Shown: positions 8,485-15,625 of the stretch, one piece after another
Numbering within the stretch: the stretch's first letter is position 1
How the letters are laid out: each line of letters starts with the position of its first letter
NCBI RefSeq assembly: GCF_034092415.1
Contig: NZ_CP139304.1
Span: 1,720,001-1,784,000 of the forward strand
Direction: 5' to 3'
Length of the DNA stretch: 64,000 nt
Source of the DNA: Prochlorococcus sp. MIT 1341
GTDB lineage: Bacteria > Cyanobacteriota > Cyanobacteriia > PCC-6307 > Cyanobiaceae
Translations under genes and position numbers: made by a program
Notes under the pieces: generated by a model
The model's input: only the letters and a program-made list of their open reading frames with translations
Database searches by the model: none
Told to the model about the DNA's origin: nothing

Positions 8485-8646
8485 TTAATGAATTGCCTTG
8501 AACCTTCTTCTGCCTGCTCTGCATGCAGGGCATTTCCAATTTGAAGGAAGATCTTCAAATTTTGTACCTGGTGGAACTCCTTGCGATGGATCGCCTATAC
8601 GTGGATCGTATGCATAGATGCAGTCGGGGCATTGATACTTTTGCAT
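8485..8646 (-). CDS. rubredoxin (53 aa)
   Basis: A one-electron carrier with a single Fe(SCys)4 centre. The frame from ATG 8646 to TAA 8487-8485 gives a complete rubredoxin fold: MQKYQCPDCIYAYDP with Cys6/Cys9, GDPSQGVPPGTKFEDLP, and NWKCPACRAG with Cys39/Cys42. All four ligands, the aromatic residues and the GxxPGTxFxDLPxxWxCP core are present. It has no membrane tail, unlike the thylakoid-anchored RubA rubredoxin needed for photosystem II, so it is a soluble electron carrier of unknown partner. The C-terminus is unusually basic (RAGRRRFKAIH). Confidence 0.88.
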   Translation of the reverse strand: MQKYQCPDCIYAYDPRIGDPSQGVPPGTKFEDLPSNWKCPACRAGRRRFKAIH

Positions 8647-8806
8647 AGCTTTGGTTGAGGGACTTGTAAAAGAACTTTGGGCTTGACGAGACCAGAAGAT
8701 AGAGGTGAGGCATTGGTCATCTTGTGGCTGGATTGATAACCGGATTTTTCTCTCTTTGTTTCCACTTGTTTTGGAAGTTCAAAACTGCGCAAACAGAGAA
8801 ATCCAA

Positions 8807-8964
8807 ATGGAAGGCTTTTCGCTTTATGAAAGGGCGAAATAATTTTTCAGATCAGAGAGTTGATAGACCTTGGCGTGCAAGACAAAACTCTGTTCGACAA
8901 TTTAGAAGGAATCGAAGCCTTTGCGCTATATCGTCAATCCAAAACCAAAGACGAAAACCTTTGA
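8807..8964 (+). pseudogene. small gene broken by a 1-nt frameshift (about 52 codons)
   Basis: ATG 8807 starts MEGFSLYERAK and stops at once at TAA 8840-8842. The overlapping -1 frame continues GEIIFQIRELIDLGVQDKT and on through FDNLEGIEAFALYRQS to TGA at 8962. Adding one A to the AAA run at 8827-8829 would join them as ...LYEKGEIIF..., a smooth 52-aa helical protein. The simplest reading is a homopolymer contraction, either real or a sequencing error. Programmed -1 frameshifting is possible but less likely. Confidence 0.5.
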
Positions 8965-9063
8965 AGCATTATCAAAGACATGTTGCATAGACATTTTTGT
9001 TGTGACTTTAGAAGTAAGAGATTAGATGTTAGAGCTTTGTTCTAGGTGATACTTGATTTGAAA

Positions 9064-9198
9064 TCAGAGCGGCCTGCTGATTACTATCCATAGAAATAAA
9101 GCAAGGTTCGCTGCAATTGCAAAACCTACTGAGGCAAGTTTTTCCATGAGAGACATGAAGAATGCACCCAATTGAGCAAATCTCAGGTGCTTTGCCAT
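9064..9198 (-). CDS. 44-aa single-span membrane protein
   Basis: ATG 9198 to TGA 9066-9064 encodes MAKHLRFAQLGAFFMSLMEK followed by a hydrophobic span (VGFAIAANLALFLWIVI) and a short SRPL end. The composition is strongly protein-like. The start codon overlaps the 3' arm of a 9-bp perfect hairpin, which could control translation. No family recognised. Confidence 0.55.
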   Translation of the reverse strand: MAKHLRFAQLGAFFMSLMEKLASVGFAIAANLALFLWIVISRPL

Positions 9199-9225
9199 TA
9201 GTTGTTTTGGTGCCCTAACAACTAA
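9198..9225 (-). promoter_or_regulatory. hairpin over the start of the 44-aa ORF
   Basis: Perfect 9-bp arms (TTAGTTGTT at 9198-9206 and AACAACTAA at 9217-9225) with a 10-nt loop. On the minus-strand transcript the 3' arm includes the first base of the ATG at 9198, so the structure would cover the ribosome entry site of the small membrane protein. Confidence 0.35.
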
Positions 9226-9442
9226 GAGTCCATTTTGCAGTTGTTAGATATGGAGTGGATTCAATCTTTAAGAAGCCTAGGCCTGCTTTTTTGGCGTGAT
9301 TGATAAATGTGCAGACAGGTAGTTTATTGATCAAGGCTTCTTTTGAGCAGACTTGAATTGGCTCTTGGGATCAAAATCTATAGCTTTTATGAGTCTTCTA
9401 AATGCCTATTGAATCACTATGCCTTGTTGGATATCTTTGGGT

Positions 9443-9562
9443 ATGAAACACAAATCAACCAATTCGACAACACGACGAATTAAATGCCTCTACGAAGAGG
9501 TTCTTTTGGCTTCTGAGAAGGGGCAGCTTTGGTGTGTTCAGCGTGCTAAGAAACAATATTAA
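9443..9562 (+). CDS. basic 39-aa hypothetical protein
   Basis: ATG 9443 to TAA 9560 encodes MKHKSTNSTTRRIKCLYEEV and then LLASEKGQLWCVQRAKKQY: basic ends, two cysteines and an amphipathic middle. Its coding-like composition is the only support. It lies just upstream of the 177-aa conserved gene in the same direction. Confidence 0.4.
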   Translation: MKHKSTNSTTRRIKCLYEEVLLASEKGQLWCVQRAKKQY

Positions 9563-9603
9563 AATAACTTTAAATAGCCTTTGAAAAATGAGCTTAGAGT
9601 TTC

Positions 9604-10137
9604 ATGCACTTAAAAAGCCTTAGTGGCTGTAGGTTGGCGATTAGTTCATACCCGAGTTTTTTGTATGATGCAACTGGTGGTGGTGGAGAGGCTGTAAAAC
9701 TTGCAAGTCACAAAGTGAGTATGGATTATTTTAGATTTTGCCCTGATACATTCTCAATGCCAGATATCAATTGGTCTACAACAAGATTTATAGGATTACG
9801 CATTCCTCCAGGACTTGAAATAAAAATGTATTTAGACAAGTTAGAGGGCTATATTAATAAGCTAAGCGGAGAAATTTCACTTCAGTTTGAGTCAAGGTTC
9901 GTTTTGACTGTATTTTCAAAAATATCTGCTCCTGAATTAATTGTGAGGACTTGTCTTCATACAGGTAAAGCAAGTAGTAAAAGGCATCTAGTAGAGGGTA
10001 TGACGTTACAGGATAATGGAAGGGCCAGGCTTATCGGTGTTGCTGAAATAGAGCCAACTGGGAGTTTTCTTTTGGACTCTTTCCTTAACTTACCTGATGA
10101 AGCATTAGCTATTCTTGAATGTGAGTTTAAATATTAA
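9604..10137 (+). CDS. conserved cyanobacterial hypothetical protein (177 aa)
   Basis: A soluble beta-rich protein with the segments YPSFLYDATGGGGEA, TTRFIGLRIPPGLEIKMY, KLEGYINKLSGEISLQF and GSFLLDSFLNLPDEALAIL. I recall this pattern from conserved picocyanobacterial proteins (possibly DUF1997-related), but the assignment is uncertain. There is no signal peptide and no obvious catalytic motif. It is convergent with the disrupted methyltransferase gene. Confidence 0.65.
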   Translation: MHLKSLSGCRLAISSYPSFLYDATGGGGEAVKLASHKVSMDYFRFCPDTFSMPDINWSTTRFIGLRIPPGLEIKMYLDKLEGYINKLSGEISLQFESRFVLTVFSKISAPELIVRTCLHTGKASSKRHLVEGMTLQDNGRARLIGVAEIEPTGSFLLDSFLNLPDEALAILECEFKY

Positions 10138-10161
10138 CTTCTAAGCTTTTGACTCTACGTC

Positions 10162-10842
10162 CTAGCAGAGAGGCTGATTAAGGGCATTTTTTTCTAATTT
10201 AAAAAGTAGATTCTGAGGTGAATATATTTTATCTTTCGAGAACAAGAGATAGATTATTGGCTGGAATTGATGAGAAGATAATTTTGAGAATCCATATTTA
10301 AATGCCATTTTGCTAACTATCTCAATATCACGGATACCCCATTCCTGATTACTCATTTTTAGAGAGCTGTCAAAAGCTGCATTGCCATCACTTAGATGAA
10401 CATTGTTTCCCTTAAAAGGGCCATAGATGATTAGATTGTTGCCACTATTTAAGTGTCTAACTGATTCTTTGAGAAGCTCTTATGTGCATTTCCAGGGGGT
10501 AAAATGGAGCATATTGATGCAAATTATAGTTTTTAAATCTTTGCGAATTTTATTGGTAAGTGGCCATGGTTTTTGCCTTACGTCAAGTGTTATTGGTTTA
10601 GGCATTTTATGTTCAAACTTTTCGTGTCTTATCCAAGCATTGATGCTTTCCCTTGCGGCTGCATCTGGATCAGTTGTTTGCCATATAATATTTGGAAATT
10701 TTTTTTGAAAGTTTACTCCATGCTCTCCGCTGCCGCTTGCAATTTCTAGAACTATTCCGGAATTATGAATAAACTTAGAGATGAGAAGTGTTATGGGCTC
10801 TTTGTTTCTTTTGGTAGCAGGAAAGAAAAGACGCTTATTCAT
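10162..10842 (-). pseudogene. DUF938 SAM methyltransferase with one in-frame stop
   Basis: A single minus-strand frame encodes a DUF938-type class I methyltransferase of about 226 codons. The N-terminal half has MNKRLFFPATKRNKEPI, the SAM loop VLEIASGSGEHGVNF and 'WQTTDPDAAARESI', and ends INMLHFTPWKCT. TAA at 10482-10480 then interrupts, and the same frame resumes at once with ELLKESVRHLNSGNNLIIYG, PFKGNNVHLSDGNAAFDSSL and WGIRDIEIV to the normal end. Everything but one codon is intact, so a CAA or GAA to TAA change is the likely lesion: a very young pseudogene or a sequencing error. As it stands it gives a truncated 120-aa product with the SAM loop. Confidence 0.85.
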
Positions 10843-10920
10843 TATTTAGTTTTGACAACTATGGTTCAATTAAGAAATTTAGTTATATGTACTCTATCCT
10901 TATTTTTTCTGAGATAAGAG

Positions 10921-11076
10921 TTACTCATCTTGAGACTTGTTTATTTCATCAGTTGATTTGGGACGAACCCACCTTTTGTTTGTTGGTTGCTTTTTAGTAA
11001 ACTTCCTTACCCCTAATGTAAGCAGTATTCCAAAGACAACAGTCCATATTAAAGGGATAAGAAGATCGCTTTCCAT
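10921..11076 (-). CDS. 51-aa single-span membrane protein
   Basis: ATG 11076 to TAA 10923-10921. One span near the N-terminus (LLIPLIWTVVFGILLTLGV) is followed by a very basic stretch (RKFTKKQPTNKRWVRPK), which by the positive-inside rule faces the cytoplasm. The start lies one base after the stop of the upstream 74-aa membrane protein gene, so the two are almost certainly cotranscribed and may act together. Confidence 0.6.
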   Translation of the reverse strand: MESDLLIPLIWTVVFGILLTLGVRKFTKKQPTNKRWVRPKSTDEINKSQDE

Positions 11077-11077
11077 G

Positions 11078-11302
11078 TCAATGTCTCTTGGCTGAGCTTA
11101 TTACAGTTTCTTTAGGCTCTTCTAGTTCTACAGGGATTTCTAGTCCAAAACTTTCAAGTAGCTCTTTTAGAAGTACTTTGCTGTCATATGACTTCTTTTT
11201 TGGCTTTTCTTGCTGTCTAGTTATAAGTATAAATACCGTTACTGCTGTCAGCACTGTGATCGCAATTATCGAAGATGGGAGTGGAGACAACAAGATTTCC
11301 AT
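11078..11302 (-). CDS. 74-aa single-span membrane protein
   Basis: An N-terminal span (SSIIAITVLTAVTVFILI) is followed by a basic cluster (TRQQEKPKKKSYD) and a short helix with LLKELLESFGLEIPVELEE. It is first in a two-gene unit with the 51-aa protein. No named family. Probable small membrane partner proteins of unknown role. Confidence 0.6.
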   Translation of the reverse strand: MEILLSPLPSSIIAITVLTAVTVFILITRQQEKPKKKSYDSKVLLKELLESFGLEIPVELEEPKETVISSAKRH

Positions 11303-11407
11303 GCAGATGGATCTGGTAATGATTTTTATCTTTTCATTAATTCGCTGTAAATCTAGTCTTGGTTAATAAACTGACGAAGTAGGGAGCAACATTATGGCGG
11401 AATTGAC

Positions 11408-11965
11408 GTGAGCATTCTTTTTCGGGGCCTAATCTCTGTCTTCCTAATCTTAGTTTTAATATTGACTGGCTGGACTGGCTTTGTAGTGGTAGAGAAAGGT
11501 CCATTTGACCATGAAATAAAAGCAACTATCAAGAAAATCTATTTTCATGAAAAGGAGTCTTTGCTCAACATCAAAGACCTCTCTTTGCTATTGATTAATG
11601 ATGCTAGGCAGCGAAATTTCAGTAATACCGACAAGCAAGTGAAGGAGATAGAGACTGACGCTAGTGAATTAAAAGGCTTGTTAGAAAGTGAGTTTGACGA
11701 AGATCCTGACTCTGAGGAGCTGACAGGTTCCGTCTCTGAGGAGCTGATAGGTTCCGTCTCTGAGGAGCTGACAGGTTCCGTCTCTGAGGAGCTGACAGGT
11801 TCCGTCTCTGAGGAGCTGATAGGTTCCGTCTCTGAGGAGCTGACAGGTTCCGTCTCTGAGGAGCTGACAGGTTCCGTCTCTGAGGAGCTGACAGGTTCCG
11901 TCTCTGAGAGACATTTAACGCAGGAGTCTCTTCAACAACATGAAGAAGATGGCTCTATTTATTGA
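11408..11965 (+). CDS. membrane-anchored protein with eight SEELTGSV repeats
   Basis: A 185-aa protein: a membrane segment at about residues 9-28 (VFLILVLILTGWTGFVVV), an extracytoplasmic or cytoplasmic helical region (about 35-95), then eight 8-residue repeats of SEELTGSV (two units have I for T), and a short acidic tail. The repeats are exact 24-bp units, so copy number can change without breaking the frame. They are acidic and glycine/serine-rich, like a flexible stalk. The start is GTG 11408. No family recognised. The reverse complement of the repeats is also open (RDGTCQLL), which is a consequence of the repeat and not evidence for a gene. Confidence 0.65.
   Translation: MSILFRGLISVFLILVLILTGWTGFVVVEKGPFDHEIKATIKKIYFHEKESLLNIKDLSLLLINDARQRNFSNTDKQVKEIETDASELKGLLESEFDEDPDSEELTGSVSEELIGSVSEELTGSVSEELTGSVSEELIGSVSEELTGSVSEELTGSVSEELTGSVSERHLTQESLQQHEEDGSIY
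11711..11902 (+). repeat. 8 x 24-bp tandem repeat
   Basis: Eight head-to-tail copies of a 24-bp unit, TCTGAGGAGCTGACAGGTTC plus CGTC. Copies 2 and 5 carry one C-to-T change (ACA to ATA). All other positions are identical, which implies recent expansion or gene conversion. Confidence 0.95.
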
Positions 11966-12116
11966 GGCTGCATCCTTGCGGCATAGCTATATAACGATGC
12001 TGGCATGGCACCCTGGGGATTCTTTAAGGCAAGGGATAAATCATCAAATCGTTCAAGTCAGGAACTTTTTAACGACGGTTTACGACAAAAAATTTCTTAG
12101 TTCAAAACCGAATTAA
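11940..12116 (+). CDS. possible 58-aa ORF overlapping the repeat protein
   Basis: ATG 11940 opens a +1-frame ORF that starts inside the last codons of the repeat protein and runs to TAA 12114 (MKKMALFIEAASLRHSYITM...). Composition is plausible but there is no other support. It may be chance. Confidence 0.25.
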   Translation: MKKMALFIEAASLRHSYITMLAWHPGDSLRQGINHQIVQVRNFLTTVYDKKFLSSKPN

Positions 12117-12370
12117 CCTCTATAACCGACATAATCCATGTGAATTAGTTGCAATATTTTCAAGAAAATATCTCGTTAAAAGAGTCTGTATTGTCAGTAT
12201 TGATAAGGACTCTCGTGCTCTATTAAGTTAAATACAATCATAATCAATTATTGAACTTCGTGGTCAAAACCCTTATGCCGCAGTCTTTTACGGATACTAA
12301 ATCACCCTGCCTTACAAGGGCAAAATGAGTGTAAGGTGCCTTACGTCTCGCCGTCTTGCACTCTTAAATT
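12117..12370 (+). promoter_or_regulatory. pcb leader region with alternative hairpins
   Basis: This leader upstream of pcb carries the direct repeat TGCCTTAC at 12308-12315 and 12337-12344, with the complementary GTAAGG at 12331-12336 between them. GTAAGG can pair with either copy, so two exclusive hairpins are possible 25-60 nt before the pcb start. No perfect promoter was found; TAAATACAAT near 12229 is a possible -10 region. Confidence 0.35.
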
Positions 12371-13450
12371 ATGCAGACCTATGGAAATCCAAACCCTACC
12401 TATGGGTGGTGGGTTGGTAATTCTGTGGTTACAAACCGAGCAGGCCGATTCATTGGCTCGCATGTTGGGCACACAGGAATTATTTGCTTCTTCACTGGTG
12501 CAAGTTGCCTTTGGGAGCTTGCCCGTTATGACTCCTCCCTGCCAATGGGGCATCAGAGCTCTATATACCTCTCCCATTTGGCTTCACTAGGCATTGGCTT
12601 CGACGAGGCTGGGGTCTGGACAGGAGTTGGGGTTGCCACAATTGCACTCTTTCATCTGATCTTTTCAGCTGTTTATGGAGGTGCAGCGCTTCTTCACTCT
12701 TTATTATTCGACCCTGATTTAAAAGGTGGTCCTATTGGCCGAGTGGATAGGTTCAAACTTGAATGGGATAACCCTGATAATCAGGTTTTCATCCTTGGCC
12801 ACCATCTAATTTTCTTGGGTGTTGCCTGTATTTGGTTTGTTGAATGGGCCAGATGGCATGGCATCTATGATCCAGCCATAGGATCTGTGCGACAAGTTTT
12901 CCCTGGATATGGCGATTTCGGGAGAATATGGAGTCACCAAACTGATTTCCTTGCTATTGACAGTCTTGAGGAAGTTATGGAAGGTCATGCTTTCTTGGCT
13001 TTCTTGCAAATAACTGGTGGTGCTTTCCACATAGCAACAGGTGCTACACCTTTCGAGAAAAAGCGTCTTGGTGAATACGACAAATTCAAAGGGGCTGGTT
13101 TGCTTTCAGCGGAAGCAGTCTTGTCTTGGTCACTTGCTGGACTTGGCTGGATGGGAATTATTGCTGCTTTCTGGGCGGCACAGAACACCACCGTATACCC
13201 AATCGATTGGTATGGTGAGCCATTACAACTTAAGTTTGGTATCTCCCCATATTGGGTTGATACAGGCGACATATCTGATTGTAAGTATTTCTTAGGCCAT
13301 ACAACTCGTGCGGCATTGGTTAATGTCCAGTACTACTTTGGCTTCTTCTGTATTCAAGGTCATCTATGGCATGCACTCCGTGCTATGGGCTTTGACTTCA
13401 GGCGTATAGCTGATGCATTAGGAGGTCTGGCAACCCCAGCCTCTAACTAA
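12371..13450 (+). CDS. pcb: divinyl chlorophyll a/b-binding antenna protein Pcb
   Basis: Main light-harvesting antenna protein of Prochlorococcus, in the CP43/IsiA family. It is a six-helix thylakoid protein that binds divinyl chlorophylls around photosystem II or I. The 359-aa product begins MQTYGNPNPTYGWWVGNS, the standard Pcb start. It has SLPMGHQSSIYLSHLASLG and GIGFDEAGVWTGVGVA, histidine-bearing helices (ILGHHLIFLGV, EGHAFLAFLQITGGAFHIATG) and a conserved C-terminal helix with 'QGHLWHALRAMGFDFR'. It lacks the large lumenal loop of true CP43. Several pcb paralogues exist in low-light strains; this is one, and which photosystem it serves cannot be told. A strong terminator follows. Confidence 0.95.
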   Translation: MQTYGNPNPTYGWWVGNSVVTNRAGRFIGSHVGHTGIICFFTGASCLWELARYDSSLPMGHQSSIYLSHLASLGIGFDEAGVWTGVGVATIALFHLIFSAVYGGAALLHSLLFDPDLKGGPIGRVDRFKLEWDNPDNQVFILGHHLIFLGVACIWFVEWARWHGIYDPAIGSVRQVFPGYGDFGRIWSHQTDFLAIDSLEEVMEGHAFLAFLQITGGAFHIATGATPFEKKRLGEYDKFKGAGLLSAEAVLSWSLAGLGWMGIIAAFWAAQNTTVYPIDWYGEPLQLKFGISPYWVDTGDISDCKYFLGHTTRAALVNVQYYFGFFCIQGHLWHALRAMGFDFRRIADALGGLATPASN

Positions 13451-13495
13451 GAGGTTTGAGGAAAACCCCTTTGTTTGATTAGCATCTTAATCAAT

Positions 13496-13526
13496 AAAAA
13501 AACCTCGCATTTGGCGAGGTTTTTTT
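13496..13526 (+). terminator. rho-independent terminator of pcb
   Basis: AAAAAACCTCGC, a 5-nt loop, then GCGAGGTTTTTT: a 12-bp perfect stem counting the A/T pairs, ending in a T run, 46 bp after the pcb stop. Confidence 0.9.
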
Positions 13527-13660
13527 ATTGTGTCTACTACTAGGTTAGGTGAAGTGCCTACTATTGGTAGCGCATTTACTTGAAGTTAGGTAAAGCGAAA
13601 TCTATATCTAGTGTTACGAAACGATGATCCTCTTCTGTAACTTAGTACTGTTCTCACATC

Positions 13661-13735
13661 GGCCGGGTGATGGGGATCAATCGGCCTGACAGCTCAGGCA
13701 GTCACTCTATGCAAATTAGGGCGGCTGCCATTTAA
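13661..13735 (+). ncRNA. candidate small RNA, GGGTGATGGGG-loop family, copy 1
   Basis: GGCCG and CGGCC (13661-13665 and 13685-13689) form a stem around a loop with GGTGATGGGGATCA. A second stem (GGCAG/CTGCC, ending near 13733) follows. The first 19 bases are identical to those at 16921, where the right arm differs but pairing is kept. No promoter of quality is seen, and the 3' end is a guess. Confidence 0.4.
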
Positions 13736-13756
13736 AACTTTTCATCTGCCGAAACT

Positions 13757-13930
13757 ATGAATTTAGGATTGCTTTTCCTTGAGTCTCTCTCTTCCGGTGT
13801 GATAACGAGTGAGGAATTAGATTGGGTCACAAGCCATCAGCCTTATTTCTCAAGATTGGAAGAGGCAACTGCTATAAAGCTTGGGAGACTTTTGGACAGT
13901 GGATTGATCCAACTTGGTTGCCGAATCTGA
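13757..13930 (+). CDS. conserved small hypothetical protein (57 aa)
   Basis: ATG 13757 to TGA 13928 encodes MNLGLLFLESLSSGVITSEE followed by LDWVTSHQPYFSRLEEATAI and KLGRLLDSGLIQLGCRI. It is a compact all-helical protein with the repeated acidic/hydrophobic pattern of a real fold, similar to a picocyanobacterial family I recall but cannot name. It is supported far better than the longer overlapping TTG-started frame at 13822. Confidence 0.7.
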   Translation: MNLGLLFLESLSSGVITSEELDWVTSHQPYFSRLEEATAIKLGRLLDSGLIQLGCRI

Positions 13931-14082
13931 AATTTCTTTTGCTGAAGAAAAACTATTTAGCCTTTGATCTCATTAGATATTTGAGAGATGGCATACATAA
14001 ACTATGAACTATGAAATGATTCGCATTTTAAAAATTTCTTATCTATAGTGCTATCTGAGATTTTTCGGTTATTGAAGCAACT

Positions 14083-14400
14083 ATGTTTCGTAAAGAAGAA
14101 AAGAAGGCACTAACACGTCTAGCAGTCCTATCTTTTGGTTGGCCGATTGGCTTAGATCGTTTTTATGATGGGAAAAATAGAGAAGGCATCCTTTCTTGCT
14201 TGGGATGGGCGCTTGTCTTTGTTTCAATTATGTTGCTCAGCCCTTGCCATGCTCTTTCTCATGGGAGCGATACTTGGTCTACATTTGGAAAGCTAAATCC
14301 TTTAGTTGTTTTGCCTTTAGGCCTGGGAACTTATGGAGCAATTTTGATTTTGCGAAAGGGGTTTCGTCTGCTAAGACAATTTGAAACAGCTGGGGATTAG
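14083..14400 (+). CDS. TM2-domain-like membrane protein
   Basis: A 105-aa protein with the TM2-type pattern: a hydrophobic segment holding 'SFGWPIGLDRFYDGKNREGI' (short loop between helices, G-x-D-R-F-Y), then two membrane spans (about 38-56 and 72-90). TM2 proteins are small integral membrane proteins of uncertain function. The 3' end overlaps the convergent zinc-ribbon gene by 122 bp. Confidence 0.65.
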   Translation: MFRKEEKKALTRLAVLSFGWPIGLDRFYDGKNREGILSCLGWALVFVSIMLLSPCHALSHGSDTWSTFGKLNPLVVLPLGLGTYGAILILRKGFRLLRQFETAGD

Positions 14401-14680
14401 TGCTTTTATTATTTGGCAAGATTCTCTTTTCTGGTACTCTCCCGTGCAATGAAGGTTTGATTGATTTAGGAGTGTGGTTATGTTGGAAGATAGAGATTAG
14501 TGATATAAGTAATGGAGCTGAGAATGCAAATAATGCTAGTAAGCCTAGGATTTTCGTAGGTTTTATTAAAGGGATCTTAACAAGATTGTCCCCACAATTT
14601 CCACATATCATTTCTCCATTTGGGCTTCTATGGTGAATTTGATTTCTAGGGGAACAAAAAGGGCAATAGTATTTAGCCAT
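14279..14680 (-). CDS. zinc-ribbon membrane protein with antisense 3' extension
   Basis: The N-terminus has two CxxC knuckles (YYCPFCSPR and MICGNCGDN at about residues 6-9 and 26-29), forming a zinc ribbon. One membrane span follows (about 45-65, GLLALFAFSAPLLISLISIF). The last 40 or so residues are antisense to the TM2-like gene and look uneven, so the ancestral stop may have been lost. The zinc-ribbon-plus-span layout is known from small cyanobacterial proteins. Confidence 0.65.
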   Translation of the reverse strand: MAKYYCPFCSPRNQIHHRSPNGEMICGNCGDNLVKIPLIKPTKILGLLALFAFSAPLLISLISIFQHNHTPKSIKPSLHGRVPEKRILPNNKSTNPQLFQIVLADETPFAKSKLLHKFPGLKAKQLKDLAFQM

Positions 14681-14698
14681 AATTTATTTATACTTTGA

Positions 14699-15034
14699 TC
14701 AACAAAAATCTCTTAACTCTTGCCATTTTCTTAACCCAGATTCGATATTTTCAATGCCATCAGCCGAGCTATTCATTTTCATAGCTTTTAGTAGGGCATT
14801 TGTTGCGTCTATTCCGTATTCTGCAGCCTTTTGCTGAGAAGCACACCCTGAAAGTTCGTCACCAGCTTTGAATTCACTTTCAGCTTCTTCAAGATATTTA
14901 CTAGCCAGGTCTCTTTTTTCATCCCATACCTGCATATATTTCATAAAGTCTTCTTCAGAACTTGCAAGGGTCATTTGGCTTAGAGAGGTAATTAGAAGGA
15001 TGGCAGCACAAATGGTTAAGAATCTATTCATCAA
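14699..15034 (-). CDS. secreted helical hypothetical protein
   Basis: A 111-aa protein with a signal peptide (hydrophobic core about residues 5-22, cleavage near TLA-SS). The mature domain is helical with charged repeats (SKYLEEAESEFKAGDEL...) and two cysteines (one central, one at the C-terminus) that could pair. It is 18 bp downstream of the zinc-ribbon gene, same strand. No family recognised. Confidence 0.6.
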   Translation of the reverse strand: MMNRFLTICAAILLITSLSQMTLASSEEDFMKYMQVWDEKRDLASKYLEEAESEFKAGDELSGCASQQKAAEYGIDATNALLKAMKMNSSADGIENIESGLRKWQELRDFC

Positions 15035-15226
15035 GAAATAGTTTTTGTTGGAGGCAGGGATGTTGCTCTACCACTCTAATGCACATGTGATTATGCAGTA
15101 TCTGAAAACGGTTTATGAATTGAATTTAGATTTTCTGATGTGTTTTGAATCTGTTTTCTTGCCAACGATACTTTTCAAAATCAAGAACTTCTGCTCTAAT
15201 CAAATTTGGACTATCCAAATTTGAGA

Positions 15227-15547
15227 ATGCAGTTTTACGTTGTTTCCTGTGTTGTACCTTCTGAAACCCAAGATGAAGGGTATACGGCTTTTATCAAGTA
15301 TATGGAAGAGGGAGCAGAACTCGATAAGTTCGATGGGTTCGAGCTTATTGCAAGATTACACATGCCAGAGTCGGGCGAATTGTGCATTGTCTGCAAGGCA
15401 GTTGATGCTAAGGCTCTTTTTAAGCATTTCATGTTTTGGCGTTCAGCTTTTGGTTGTGATTTCCAATACAGGCCTGCTCTTACATGCGCTGAGATGGTTG
15501 AGATGCAGAAGGCTCATAACGCTTCTTTAGAAGCAAAAGGGATTTGA
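15227..15547 (+). CDS. DUF3303 domain protein
   Basis: A 106-aa protein starting at ATG 15227 (MQFYVVSCVVPSETQDEGYT). It shows the DUF3303 layout: a first strand, 'FIKYMEEGAELDKFDGFELI', then RLHMPESGELCIVCKAVDA, 'FKHFMFWRSAFGCDFQYRP', and a final helix. This is a ferredoxin-like alpha/beta fold of unknown function, frequent in marine picocyanobacteria. A 17-bp perfect hairpin lies about 80 bp after the stop. Confidence 0.75.
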   Translation: MQFYVVSCVVPSETQDEGYTAFIKYMEEGAELDKFDGFELIARLHMPESGELCIVCKAVDAKALFKHFMFWRSAFGCDFQYRPALTCAEMVEMQKAHNASLEAKGI

Positions 15548-15625
15548 TCTAATTGGACTCCATTGAAGATCCGAATCCCTTTAGAATAATTAGCCTGTTT
15601 GATTGAAGTACTCAAACACCTTGTG

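Noticed and set aside
8595-8792. 65-aa minus-strand ORF
   Set aside because: Shadow of the rubredoxin gene in another frame.
11681-11914. Antisense ORF of RDGTCQLL repeats
   Set aside because: It exists only because the 24-bp repeat lacks stops on the other strand; no start region or flanking protein-like sequence.
13661-13689. Fluoride riboswitch
   Set aside because: GGTGATGG resembles its 5' part, but the downstream CTGATGACTCCTAC element is absent.
13822-14007. TTG-started 61-aa ORF
   Set aside because: Overlaps the far more convincing 57-aa gene at 13757-13930.
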